DNA from: an uncultured Bryobacterales bacterium
GTDB lineage: Bacteria; Acidobacteriota; Terriglobia; Bryobacterales; UBA6623
Assembly: GCA_951813065.1 (NCBI GenBank)
Contig: CATOTH010000001.1
Location: 248,001-312,000 of the forward strand
DNA: 64,000 nucleotides
Direction of reading: 5' to 3'
Part shown: positions 7,807 through 16,378 of the stretch, piece after piece
Layout of the letters: every line of letters starts with the position of its first letter
Position numbering within the stretch: the first letter of the stretch is position 1
The notes under the pieces: model-generated
Told to the model about the DNA's origin: nothing
Database searches by the model: none
What the model saw: the letters and a program-made list of their open reading frames with translations, nothing else
Translations under genes and position numbers: made by a program

Positions 7807-10074
7807 CTATCTGGAAGGCGGGTGGTAGGTATAGGCACGCTCGACGCCGCGCCCCAAGACGTGCAGAGTATCACCCAAAGTCCCTAAGGTCAATTCCGCC
7901 CCTCTCGTTTCCGTGCCGTCCCGGCTGACAAGCCGGGCCGGACTACCCTTGAGCACAACTCTCGATTCAGCTGGCCGGAGTTCGGCCCAGTCACTGAATC
8001 CCCTGATCCCGCCGCCGCTTTCCCACTCAGCTATCCGCACCGTTCCGGTTGCCACGGCGCTCCGTGAAACCCCTTCCTCGGTGGGGCCGAGGCTGGTCCT
8101 CAGTTCGTCGGAGAGCAAGCGCATGCCCGCACGCCGAAAATCGATGGAACCGAGAAAGACGGCCTCTCCCGACGCTTCCCCGTATCGCATGCAGTCAGAT
8201 CGAACTGTGACTGTTTCGGTACCGCTGTCAATGTCCGTGCCTCGCTCGGCCCAAGCCGTCAATACTTTTCCGGACGCCCGGAACATCAGCGTCGATTGTT
8301 CAATCGAAATCGTGTCCGCATCGATCCGGTTGTGGCCCTGCCAAATGCGGGCGGCGCCACGGTACTCGACAAACCCGGCGCGCGGATCGGAAATCATCGC
8401 TTCCGCCGCGGCGTACACGGGTTCTTGCGCGCCGAACAGCCCCTCCGGGAGTGCTTCGTCGCCGCCGGCATTCGCTTGAGTGACCGAAACGGACACTCCC
8501 TCTTGCGCCGTAAGGCGGCCGCTAGCGCGATCCAGCGCAATGCTGTTGGCTGCCACAGACGTGCCATCGGCAAATACCCGTGCCTCGCCTTCCAACTCGA
8601 ACGCACCGCCGCTTGGGTCGAACCGCGCCTCAGCCGCGCTGCCATTCCGCGTCCCCTCTTCAAAGCGGAATGCACCTTCTTGGTGGAGCCGGGCAATCGA
8701 GGCGCTCTTGGGATCGAACGACGCCTCCAGGAAGCTGCTCCATGTCCGCAGAACGGCGGCATCCTCGTCCGTGGGCTCTTGCACCATGATCACGTCGCCA
8801 CTCGCGGTCAAGCTGTCAACCTGGTTTCGTTCGCCGTAGCGCACGCGAATCAGGCCCGCACTCAGTTCCCGTCTCGCACCATCTTCGCCCGAGGGCAGTT
8901 GCCTCAATCGGCCCCGCTGCAGCGTCTCAACCTCGTCAATCTCTGTAGATCCGGTACGCATCCTCAGCCGCAGACCATCCGACTCAATGATGTTCCGCAG
9001 GCCCTCCGCAATCGCGTTCATTCTTGCCGCGGCGCTTCCACGCGCCTCGACCAGATGCAACGCGCTCTCCCCGGCTCCGGGCCCAGGCTCGTAGGTGAGT
9101 TCCACGGAGTCTCCGCTCACCTCGACCTCGCTCGAATCTTCGGACGATTCGAATCGAGTCCCTCCAGTGCCTCTAACTCGGAGCAGTTCGCCTCCCGGGC
9201 CCAACTCGAAATCCATTTTCGGAGAATCGAACCGGATCCTTCTCCCATCACCGTCCTCACCACCTGTCGAGGCGGTGCTTTCGATTCGAGTGGCTCGCCC
9301 ACCGGACAGCCAAACAACGGCCGTCTCGCACTCCAGCCACAACGAGCCCTGCTCAACCCTGGCACCCCCTGCCAGGTCGATCCTCGCCCCTTGTTCGGCA
9401 TAGCCAGCGGAGCCTGCGAGAATCTTCGTTGGCACGCCATTCGGACCTGCCCCGAAGCGATCCAACTGGACCTCCGCCAGCATTTGAAGCGTCTGGGAAT
9501 CGGCGTCGTAGACTGCGCCGAGAGAACTTCCTTCGCCCTGATCAAACCTGTAGCTGACGACTCGTTCCGTGCGAGCGCTGCTGGTGGCGGGATCGAAAGT
9601 CACGCCTGAAGTGATCACGACGACTTCCGGATCGTGACCGCCGCTGTCCGGTATGCCCAAGGCAATGACAGTATCCGCCTCGCTGTACAGCGTGCTGTCA
9701 TCGAGCATCCTCATCGCCGCGCTCTCGACGCGGTCGTGCTTGCCGATGTCCTCACGAAAGATCTTTAGCACTACGCCCTGCAGGTCGGTCTGCCGACCGT
9801 CGGAACCGCGAGCAAAGTCGTCCGCGCTGACTTCGATGTGCGTGGAGTCACCGGTCGTCTGCGTCCAGTGCCAACTCCGTGACTGTGCAGCGACCTCTTC
9901 CGGCAGCACGGGAAGGGCCCCCGAGAAGCCTCGAACTTCCGATGCACGCGATCCGCTGAAGTCGCGCAGCACGAGCACGACGACTGCGAGCGCAGCGAGC
10001 AGGAGGAGATACCGCAACGGTTTCCGCAAGCAGTTTGATCGTAACAGCCCCCAGACCGACCCGGCGCCCGCCAA
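7807..10074 (-). CDS. LptC-LptA (OstA-like) fusion, LPS export periplasmic protein
   Basis: This 755-residue protein has an N-terminal membrane anchor (LRYLLLLAALAVVVLVLRDF), a first beta-rich region in which TDLQGVVLKIFRED and ADTVIAL fit LptC, then a long series of OstA/LptA-like beta-jellyroll repeats with motifs such as ARIDLAGGARV, LRVRGTGGTRF, LTASGDVIMVQ, LTAQEGVSVSV and VEYRGAARIW. LptC normally has about 190 residues and LptA about 180, so several jellyroll units appear fused to form part of the periplasmic bridge in one chain. Its position just upstream of lptB supports a role in LPS transport. Domain boundaries are estimated by eye. Confidence 0.78.
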   Translation of the reverse strand: MAGAGSVWGLLRSNCLRKPLRYLLLLAALAVVVLVLRDFSGSRASEVRGFSGALPVLPEEVAAQSRSWHWTQTTGDSTHIEVSADDFARGSDGRQTDLQGVVLKIFREDIGKHDRVESAAMRMLDDSTLYSEADTVIALGIPDSGGHDPEVVVITSGVTFDPATSSARTERVVSYRFDQGEGSSLGAVYDADSQTLQMLAEVQLDRFGAGPNGVPTKILAGSAGYAEQGARIDLAGGARVEQGSLWLECETAVVWLSGGRATRIESTASTGGEDGDGRRIRFDSPKMDFELGPGGELLRVRGTGGTRFESSEDSSEVEVSGDSVELTYEPGPGAGESALHLVEARGSAAARMNAIAEGLRNIIESDGLRLRMRTGSTEIDEVETLQRGRLRQLPSGEDGARRELSAGLIRVRYGERNQVDSLTASGDVIMVQEPTDEDAAVLRTWSSFLEASFDPKSASIARLHQEGAFRFEEGTRNGSAAEARFDPSGGAFELEGEARVFADGTSVAANSIALDRASGRLTAQEGVSVSVTQANAGGDEALPEGLFGAQEPVYAAAEAMISDPRAGFVEYRGAARIWQGHNRIDADTISIEQSTLMFRASGKVLTAWAERGTDIDSGTETVTVRSDCMRYGEASGEAVFLGSIDFRRAGMRLLSDELRTSLGPTEEGVSRSAVATGTVRIAEWESGGGIRGFSDWAELRPAESRVVLKGSPARLVSRDGTETRGAELTLGTLGDTLHVLGRGVERAYTYHPPSR

Positions 10075-10198
10075 TCTCGATTCACGGCGTCCAGACCGGT
10101 AGAGCCTGATGCGTTCTGGCCTCTATGATCCAGCCCCGCGCTTCGATCTGAGAGCACCCTGGCGCCGCCCATGCGCGGGCGGGTCTGGTGTGCCCTGG

Positions 10199-12307
10199 TT
10201 ACGGCAACGCGAACGCCACGTAGGAGCCACCCGAAGGACTCCCGGTCTTGCCGCCACCGGCCGCGATGGCCACGAACTGACGGCCGCCCACCTCGTAGAC
10301 GGCGGGCGTGGCGTTGCCGCCCGCGGGCAAGGTCGCTTCCCAAAGGACCTCTCCGGTGAGCTTGTCGAAGGCCCGGAACTTCCGGTCCGGCGCAGTCGCG
10401 CCGATGAAGAGCAAGCCGCCGGACGTAACCACGGGTCCACCGTAGTTCTCGGTTCCCGTCGGCGGAACGCCCTGCTCGGCAAGCTCCGGATATTCTCCCA
10501 AGGGCACTTTCCAATCAATCTCGCCGGTGTCGAGATTCACCGCGTTGAGCGTGCCCCATGGCGGGGATATCGCGGGGTATCCGTCCGGGTCAAGGAAGCG
10601 ATTGTATCCGTCGTGCGTGAACGGCATATCCGAAGACTGATCCGAGCGGGATGCCACGATCTCGTCGCCAGCCTCCCCTTCCACGACAAACGTCGCAATG
10701 CTGCGGGCAGCAGCTTCGCTGAGGTTCGGGAAAGCAGGCATGCGCCCCACTCCCGCACGTACCACGCTGGCCACCTCGGCAGCCTTCATCGAGAGGTCCG
10801 TCAGGGCGGGAAAGTCGGGCGGAGCTCCACTCAAGTCATCCAGATGACACACGGCGCAATGGCGCTGGTACAGTCGCTTGCCGTTGGCCGCCCCGCGGGT
10901 TCTCGCGCGTTTGGTGAGGCGCAGGATCCACGCCATCTCGTTCACGTTGACGTACAGCAGGCCGGTCTCCGGATCGAAGGCTTGGCCACCCCATTCGGCA
11001 CCCCCGTCGAACCCGGGGAAAATGATCGTTCCCTGCAGGCTCGGGGGCGTGAAGATTCCGTCGCTCCGTACCAAGCGGAAGCGCTTGAGCACCGCCTCCC
11101 TGACTGCCGGCGTACGCGCGGTGAGATCGGCTTCGGTGAGCCCCTGGCGTCCCAGTGCAGGCGGCGAAACGGGCAGGACCTGGCGTCTCGACAGGACTTC
11201 TCCATCGACATCCGAGGTCGCGACCTCGATCTCGTGCAGCGGGAACAGCGATTCGCCTGTCTCGCGATCGAACGCGTAGACATGGCTCGTCTTGGTCGCC
11301 ACCACGACGGCATCGATCAATCGGCCCGCACGCGCAATCGTCGCCAGCACCGGAGCGGTGGGAACGTCCATGTCCCAGACGTCGTGCCGCACAAACTGGT
11401 GATGCCAGACGAGTTCCCCTGTCTCCGCCCGCAGACAAAGCAGCGAGTTCGCGTAGAGGTTGTCTCCCGGACGGTTGCCTCCCCAGAAGTCGAATGCCGC
11501 GGACCCCGTGCCCGCATAGACCAGCCCGCGTTCGGTGTCGAGCGCCATCCCGGCCCACGAATTCGCGCCGCCAAGCTTCTGCCAGCCATCTTCCGGCCAG
11601 GTCTCGTACCCGGGCTCGCCCGGGTGCGGGATCGTGTGGAATCTCCAGCGCAATGCTCCGGTCTTGGCATCGTAGGCCCTGATGTATCCCGGGGCGCTGG
11701 GCAGCGACTCGCTGACGACACTGCCAATCACCAACAAGTTGCCGTAGACGACCCCCGGCGTCCGCAGGCTCACCGAGAGGTTCTGCGCCCTCGGCTGAAG
11801 GTTCTCGCGGAGGTCGATCGCTCCGCCATCACCAAAGCCCTCGACAGGATCACCCGACCGGGCATCCAAGGCATACAGCAAGTGCCCCACCGAGGCGTAG
11901 ATCCGCGAGTCGGTCCCCTCACGCCAGTGCATGAAGCCGCGGTTCACCGTGCGGCCTTCAAACGGAACACCGGCTACCAGGAGGCGGCGCGTCCAAAGTT
12001 CCGCTCCGGTCGCGGCGCTGAGCGCGAAAACGCGTCCATTTGGACTCCATCCGTAGAGCACGCCGTCCACGACTAGCGGGTTGCACTGGATCTGGGACCC
12101 CGGGTAGTCATCCCCGGTGTCGTAGGTCCAGGCGACCTCGAGACCCGCAACGTTTTCGCGGTTGATCTGGCCGAGTCGGGAGTAGCGCAGTTGCTCGGGA
12201 CCGCCACCGTACACTGCCCAGCCGTCGTAGCCATGATCCGGCTGCTGGCGAACATCCCCGCAACCGGCTATGACCAAGCACGCCACGGAAAGGGCTGCAC
12301 ACCGCAT
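10199..12307 (-). CDS. PQQ-dependent dehydrogenase with inserted cytochrome c domain (lipoprotein)
   Basis: The ATG at 12305-12307 starts a 702-residue precursor with a lipoprotein signal (LSVACLVIAGC, lipobox Cys). The mature protein begins with a PQQ-dehydrogenase propeller (WAVYGGGPEQLRYSRLGQI, VAGLEVAWTYDTGDD). A c-type haem motif CAVCH at residues 484-488 lies in a small cytochrome domain (through VGRMPAFPNLSEAAARSIATFV) inserted before the last blades, which contain VNLDTGEIDWKVPLG and GGNATPAVYEVGG. Such quinohaemoproteins oxidise sugars or alcohols in the periplasm and pass electrons to the haem; the substrate is not predictable. An open extension upstream to 12529 lacks conservation and is excluded. 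Confidence 0.88.
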   Translation of the reverse strand: MRCAALSVACLVIAGCGDVRQQPDHGYDGWAVYGGGPEQLRYSRLGQINRENVAGLEVAWTYDTGDDYPGSQIQCNPLVVDGVLYGWSPNGRVFALSAATGAELWTRRLLVAGVPFEGRTVNRGFMHWREGTDSRIYASVGHLLYALDARSGDPVEGFGDGGAIDLRENLQPRAQNLSVSLRTPGVVYGNLLVIGSVVSESLPSAPGYIRAYDAKTGALRWRFHTIPHPGEPGYETWPEDGWQKLGGANSWAGMALDTERGLVYAGTGSAAFDFWGGNRPGDNLYANSLLCLRAETGELVWHHQFVRHDVWDMDVPTAPVLATIARAGRLIDAVVVATKTSHVYAFDRETGESLFPLHEIEVATSDVDGEVLSRRQVLPVSPPALGRQGLTEADLTARTPAVREAVLKRFRLVRSDGIFTPPSLQGTIIFPGFDGGAEWGGQAFDPETGLLYVNVNEMAWILRLTKRARTRGAANGKRLYQRHCAVCHLDDLSGAPPDFPALTDLSMKAAEVASVVRAGVGRMPAFPNLSEAAARSIATFVVEGEAGDEIVASRSDQSSDMPFTHDGYNRFLDPDGYPAISPPWGTLNAVNLDTGEIDWKVPLGEYPELAEQGVPPTGTENYGGPVVTSGGLLFIGATAPDRKFRAFDKLTGEVLWEATLPAGGNATPAVYEVGGRQFVAIAAGGGKTGSPSGGSYVAFALP

Positions 12308-12425
12308 CGGCTGACATCCTATCACCCGCCCATTCGGCTCCATCCATCCATGGCAAGGAACGACAGCGAAAGGACACGGCAAGTGCTCTGCATGCTGGTG
12401 GACCGGAACTTGAAGCGATTCGGCG

Positions 12426-12665
12426 GTGTCCATGGAAGCATCGATCATGATGGTTCGATGGGCGCTTGGCGGATGTCTCGCGGCCGGAATCGTTCTAGTT
12501 GCCTCCGGCAGGGCGGACGAACAGCGCATTGAAACCGGCCGGTCGGCACTGGCTGGGAGGGACTACAGGCTGGCTGTGAGAACAATTGCGACGCTTTCGA
12601 ACGAGGGCTCTAACAAAGCGCAGACGCACCTCGGGACCATTTATGGCAGAGGCAAGGGGGTCTAG
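12426..12665 (+). pseudogene. Sel1-repeat protein, N-terminal fragment of a broken gene
   Basis: The 79-codon frame encodes a signal peptide (VRWALGGCLAAGIVLVASGRADE) and the start of a Sel1-like/TPR repeat (AQTHLGTIYGRGKGV), then stops at a TAG in the middle of the repeat unit. Further Sel1 units of the same style, frameshifted, appear on the same strand at 15745-16184. The ATPase gene ends exactly at this truncation point, its stop sharing CTAG at 12662-12665. I read this as the 5' part of a Sel1 gene interrupted by an insertion of about 3 kb. Its start could also be one of the ATGs at 12447 or 12450. A short functional secreted protein cannot be excluded. Confidence 0.6.
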
Positions 12666-13867
12666 TCGCGCATGTGCCTACGGATGAATTTACCCAAGAG
12701 GGGTACCGAAAAGGAGTACTTCCCATGCCGGTTCTTGTAGACCAAACCTTGGGATGCGAGTGCAACCAGCATCTGATTGACGTGGCTGCCGCCGAACGGC
12801 TTCTCCAAAGACCGGCGCGATTCTTCGACCAATTCTTGGACTGTGAACTCTTCTTCACAGTTCTCAAGGCAAGAAATCACAAACAGCAGTTCTCTTTGTC
12901 GATCGGTTGCGCGTGCCCATCGCCCGGAAAAAAAGTCGGTGTCAAGTTTCTGCTGAATTTCGGCGACAGGAACGGAGGCCCTCGCCCCCTGATCGTACCG
13001 TTGAATGAATGCGTCATAAACCTCTCTGCAGATGAACTGGATGAAGTACGGGTAGCCTCCGGACATCTTGACGATCATTCTCACTGAGCTATCGTCAATT
13101 CGCAGAGGGCACTCTGCATCATCGATGGGTCTACGGACTGCTTCCTCGCTCTCACTCTCAGACAGGCTTTGGAGGAATACAACCCTGAACATCCTTTCGG
13201 AGAATGTCCTTGCCTCGACTAGCTTGGGGAACAGGGTCGGAAGACCGGCCAGGACGAGCATCATAGGAAATCCCTTTCGCTGCAGAGACTGGAATGAATC
13301 AAGTAGCAGCGACAAGGGGTACTGCTCTTTGGCTGATCTGTCTAATAGATTCTGCGCTTCATCGTAGGCGAAGATGATCCCACGTACCTTCGGCATGCTC
13401 GTAATGGCACGCCATCCAATCTCTAGGACACCCTTGATCTTGTCGAGGGACAGGCCGGGAATCTTCTCGTAGGCATCGATCAAGTCTTGGAATCCGAGAG
13501 TGCGCTCGATTTTTTCTCGCTCGCTCACGAATCCCACTCTTTTCACCTCCTCCGTTGTCACAATCACGTTCGAAGTGACCAGAGCAAGGTCTGTGCAGAT
13601 GCGAATTGCCAAGTTGGACTCGCTCAAGCACACGGACTCTGAGAGATCGGCCCCAACCCAAATCCATCCTCGACTCGTTGCCAAGGGCTTGAGTGAGTCG
13701 AGCAAGACCGTCTTGCCCACTCCTCGAAGCCCAGTCAGAACCATGTTCTCCAACACCGTTTCTTGCTTGAGCAGTCGCAGGAATTCTCGGCGCTCGGTTT
13801 GCCTTCCTGCCAGATAAGGCGGCCTGTGACCGGCGCCAGGACGAAATGGGTTGGAGAATCCAGCCAT
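12662..13867 (-). CDS. AAA/ORC-type ATPase (STAND-like), accessory
   Basis: The 401-residue ATPase starts at the ATG at 13865-13867, placed 11 nt after a GGAGG. PPYLAGRQTERREF is the typical entry of ORC1/STAND-like ATPases, Walker A is GLRGVGKT (residues 46-53), and Walker B is GIIFAYDEAQNLLD. SLLLDSFQSLQRKGFPMMLVLAGLPTLFPKL resembles sensor 1, and the last 80 residues look like a winged helix (RWARATDRQRELLF, EEEFTVQELVEES). No nuclease or sensor domain is fused to it. Base composition is visibly less GC-rich than the surrounding genes, and it lies inside a disrupted Sel1 gene, both suggesting horizontal acquisition. Similar ATPases occur in mobile and defence contexts, but function here is unknown. 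Confidence 0.8.
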   Translation of the reverse strand: MAGFSNPFRPGAGHRPPYLAGRQTERREFLRLLKQETVLENMVLTGLRGVGKTVLLDSLKPLATSRGWIWVGADLSESVCLSESNLAIRICTDLALVTSNVIVTTEEVKRVGFVSEREKIERTLGFQDLIDAYEKIPGLSLDKIKGVLEIGWRAITSMPKVRGIIFAYDEAQNLLDRSAKEQYPLSLLLDSFQSLQRKGFPMMLVLAGLPTLFPKLVEARTFSERMFRVVFLQSLSESESEEAVRRPIDDAECPLRIDDSSVRMIVKMSGGYPYFIQFICREVYDAFIQRYDQGARASVPVAEIQQKLDTDFFSGRWARATDRQRELLFVISCLENCEEEFTVQELVEESRRSLEKPFGGSHVNQMLVALASQGLVYKNRHGKYSFSVPLLGKFIRRHMRD

Positions 13868-13900
13868 CTTGAAACTTACCTCCACAAAGTCGTTCGAGTA

Positions 13901-13929
13901 AATTTATTATGACGACTAAATTTAGTCAA
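13901..13929 (-). promoter_or_regulatory. putative promoter with palindromic operator upstream of the ATPase gene
   Basis: On the minus strand TTGACT (13924-13929) and TAAATT (13901-13906) are separated by 17 nt, a good sigma-70 layout. A perfect 14-bp palindrome, GACTAAATTTAGTC (13914-13927), overlaps the -35 and spacer, the usual position of a repressor operator. The predicted transcript would start near 13894 and carry a GGAGG (13879-13883) before the ATG at 13867. This is the most AT-rich patch noticed in the window. The rest of the gap up to the Uma2 stop at 14184 shows no gene. Confidence 0.55.
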
Positions 13930-14183
13930 TTCCATAATCACTTACCTGATTCCCTATCTGCCCCATCCTTAGTGGCGGCCCGAACAAGCGATGGATTCGC
14001 CCGAGCAGCTTGGGGCAAGAGTCGCTGGTCACGAATTGTTGTATGTGGCAGGCATTGTGTGCCCGCGGGCAGGCCTGCGGTGAAGCCCAATCGGCCATCT
14101 CCTGAGGGTGGAACGGCCGTTCGCGGCTTGGGGAAGCTTGGTATTGAACCGGCCTGCCCGCTGAGGACTCTTGGCCCTGGCTG

Positions 14184-15062
14184 CTAAGGCTTGCGTTCCG
14201 ACGAACGGCTTTCAGTAGCGAGTGTCCGGAGTTGCTTCTCCAATGCCCGCGCTCGCTCCTCTGCTGCCCGTCTACGCTCGGCCTCCGCACTCGCGCGTTC
14301 CTCCGCGGATTGTCTGAGTTCCGCCTCGGCACTGGCGCGCTCCGCCTCGGCACTCGCGCGCTCCGCCTCGGCACTGGCGCGCTCTTCCGCTGCCCGCCGC
14401 AGTCGCTCCGATTCTGCCAGATCCCCGTCGAACTCTTCCCCGGTGCGCGGATCCCTGAACACCAGCACTGTCGCCCCGTCCTGCCGTTGGCTGCGCAACT
14501 CCAGCCCCAAGACCCGGCTCCGCAGCCAACCACCCCGTGCCCCGCTCGACACCGGTTGCACCGGGTGATAGCTCTCCCCGTTCGCCTCCCAGCCCTGTAA
14601 GGGTGTCGCCAGCAGCGACCCGGTCGGGTCCAGCCGCCAATATTCGCGTACTCCGATCCGGGCGTACTCCTGCGCCTTGTGCCGGGCATCCTTGTCCGCC
14701 GTTGAGGGCGAGGTCACTTCCAGCACGAAATCCGCACCCTTGCCCTCTTCCCAGACCTTGTACGAGCTGCGGTTCCCGCGCTGCACGCCGAACACCACCT
14801 GCACATCCGGCTGCAGACAGACCTTGTCATTGCCGCGCTCGTAGTACACCAGCAGTTCCATGGCCACGAGCACATTCTCGCGATTGCGGAAGTGCTTCTT
14901 CAAGGCCAGCGTGGCCTGGCTGACAGCATCGCCGTGCCAGACGCTCTGCGCGATCCAGTTCCCTTCGGGGTACTCGACAGCCTCTGGCTCGCGCGCCGCC
15001 GCGGCAGCTGCTGACGGGGTGAGGCTGGGAACTTCCGTTTCTGTGGCGGGAGTGAATGCCAT
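14184..15062 (-). CDS. Uma2 family (DUF820) restriction-endonuclease-fold protein with coiled-coil tail
   Basis: The second Uma2 protein in the window (292 residues) has VCLQPDVQVVFG (acidic PD position), FVLEVTSPSTADKD (E-x-S) and YWRLDPTG, aligned block for block with the gene at 1890-2708. A low-complexity Ala-rich N-terminus precedes EYPEGNWIAQSVWHGDA. The C-terminal third is a long coiled coil built of ERASAEA heptads, partly encoded by 21-bp tandem repeats. It lies between the ATPase and the 3' Sel1 fragment, so it may belong to the same insertion. Uma2 proteins are presumed nucleases; no target is known. Confidence 0.84.
   Translation of the reverse strand: MAFTPATETEVPSLTPSAAAAAAREPEAVEYPEGNWIAQSVWHGDAVSQATLALKKHFRNRENVLVAMELLVYYERGNDKVCLQPDVQVVFGVQRGNRSSYKVWEEGKGADFVLEVTSPSTADKDARHKAQEYARIGVREYWRLDPTGSLLATPLQGWEANGESYHPVQPVSSGARGGWLRSRVLGLELRSQRQDGATVLVFRDPRTGEEFDGDLAESERLRRAAEERASAEAERASAEAERASAEAELRQSAEERASAEAERRRAAEERARALEKQLRTLATESRSSERKP
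14323..14385 (-). repeat. three 21-bp tandem repeats encoding coiled-coil heptads
   Basis: Units 14323-14343, 14344-14364 and 14365-14385 are nearly identical (one or two differences) and encode ERASAEA heptads in the tail of the second Uma2 protein; looser copies flank them. As at 2586-2648 the unit is exactly one heptad, although the DNA sequence is unrelated. Confidence 0.85.
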
Positions 15063-15744
15063 GGCGAACTCGAACGCGCACGAACACGCTTCCCTCGTAG
15101 CATACAGGCTCCGGCGCAGGCAGCCTGGCGGCAGGCTATGCGGCTGGCGCAGCGGGCCCGCTCAGACTGGCCTGCAGTGGCGTAGTCGGCGACCAACCGA
15201 GGCAGGCTGTGGCCTTGCCGGCACGACACTTCGCTCTTGGGCACGGAGGTGGACGGGTGTAGCCATCGCCTGGTTGTGACGATGACGGACGCGTCGATTT
15301 CGCATTCAAGCACGTAGCAGCAACACTTCAGGCGCAACCCCTCGCAGCTCAAGGCCAGCGCAACGCTGTGTGCCGGGAGCCGCCGCCAGGCCGATCCAAC
15401 AGGCAGGCCGATCCGACCCGCAACCTGTCGGCTGGCCTTGGATGCGGATAGTAGGGAATCGGGATCACTTATTAACAGTGTCGAGCGGCGAATGCAACAG
15501 CGGGCTGCCTAAACGACAACAGGAAACCTGCCGCACGAGAGTTGACGGAACTCAGAATCGAACTAGCGCGTGCAGATGATTTGCCTCGTCCTCGAGAGCG
15601 ACAGGGCACTTGGTGTCATGCGACCGAGAATGTAAGGCGCTGCCCCAAGCCGCACCCTGAACTGCCAGCCTCTTGGACCGCTAAAACGCCCTTCGATAGA
15701 GACGCAGAGGCTACGAAAACGGCACCGATGTGCAACTGAAGAAT
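15063..15744. other. 682-bp stretch without a recognisable gene
   Basis: No frame here shows family motifs or a credible ribosome binding site. The stretch lies between the second Uma2 gene and the first homologous codon of the 3' Sel1 fragment, so it probably contains the right-hand edge of the inserted segment and Sel1 sequence decayed beyond recognition. No transposase remnant or clear terminal inverted repeat was found. Confidence 0.5.
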
Positions 15745-16184
15745 CGATGAACGCGCGAGAAAGCATCTGAAAGCCTACAGTTTCGCGTGCGCAACCGGCG
15801 AGGGTGTGGACAAGGACCTCGTCGAGGCCGCCAAGTGGTTCCGCCTTGCCGGTCTCCAGGGACATTCCTCGGGTCCGTCTACCACAGCGGCAGGGGAGTC
15901 GCCAAGGACGGCTTTCAAGCGATTCACTGGTTCCGTTTGGCCGCCTCGCTAGGACTGCCCCCTGCGAATTCAACCTCGCCGTCCTGTATACCCGTGGCGA
16001 GGGTACAGGCAGGATCCTCGAAATCGCCGACATGTGGCTGAAGCTGGCCCTGGACAACGGCTATGGTGATGCTCGAACATTCCACGAACACCTCAAATCG
16101 CGACTGTCAGGGGAAAGCGCTCGAAAGGCCGAGATCCTGGTACGGGAATGGTTCAAGTCAGGCTATCAGCGCTGCCCCGAGTAG
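15745..16184 (+). pseudogene. Sel1-repeat protein, frameshifted C-terminal remnant
   Basis: Three Sel1-like units can be read in successive frames. The first reads ATGEGVDKDLVEAAKWFRLA, the second, after a shift near 15865, GSVYHSGRGVAKDGFQAIHW, and the third, after a shift near 15960, CEFNLAVLYTRGEGTGRILE, running to a stop at 16184 after EWFKSGYQRCPE. Each matches the Sel1 pattern of G-x-G-V-x-x-D-x-x-x-A-x-x-W. An in-frame stop precedes the first unit, and two frameshifts separate the units, so this is not expressed as one protein. Together with the signal-peptide fragment at 12426-12665 it is the wreck of one secreted Sel1-repeat gene. Confidence 0.75.
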
Positions 16185-16378
16185 CTCGCTGGCCCCTCTG
16201 ATGCGGTACAGGTTCGCGAGAGAGCACCCCAACGGGCCAGGTTTCGCGTCTCGGTCACCCCGGCAAGCCGTCGGCTCTTGACGGGGCTCGCAGATCGAGG
16301 CGCGTCTCGGTCGGGACCGGCCCGTGTCGGCCAGGTCTTCCGGCGTCATCCGGACGATACTGTAAAGACAACAGAGCG

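Noticed and set aside
8296-9609. 437-codon open frame on the plus strand
   Set aside because: Antisense to the LptC/LptA fusion; composition is Arg-, Ala- and Pro-rich as expected of a shadow frame, with no family resemblance.
10109-12076. 655-codon open frame on the plus strand
   Set aside because: It is antisense to the PQQ dehydrogenase, which has a lipobox, haem motif and family blocks. High GC and few stops in the opposite frame explain its length; no motif or ribosome binding site was seen.
12650-15780. Search for transposase or terminal inverted repeats around the Sel1 insertion
   Set aside because: None was found by eye, so the insert is not annotated as an insertion sequence or transposon.
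15563-16057. 164-codon minus-strand frame
   Set aside because: It runs antisense through recognisable Sel1 units and has no motif of its own.
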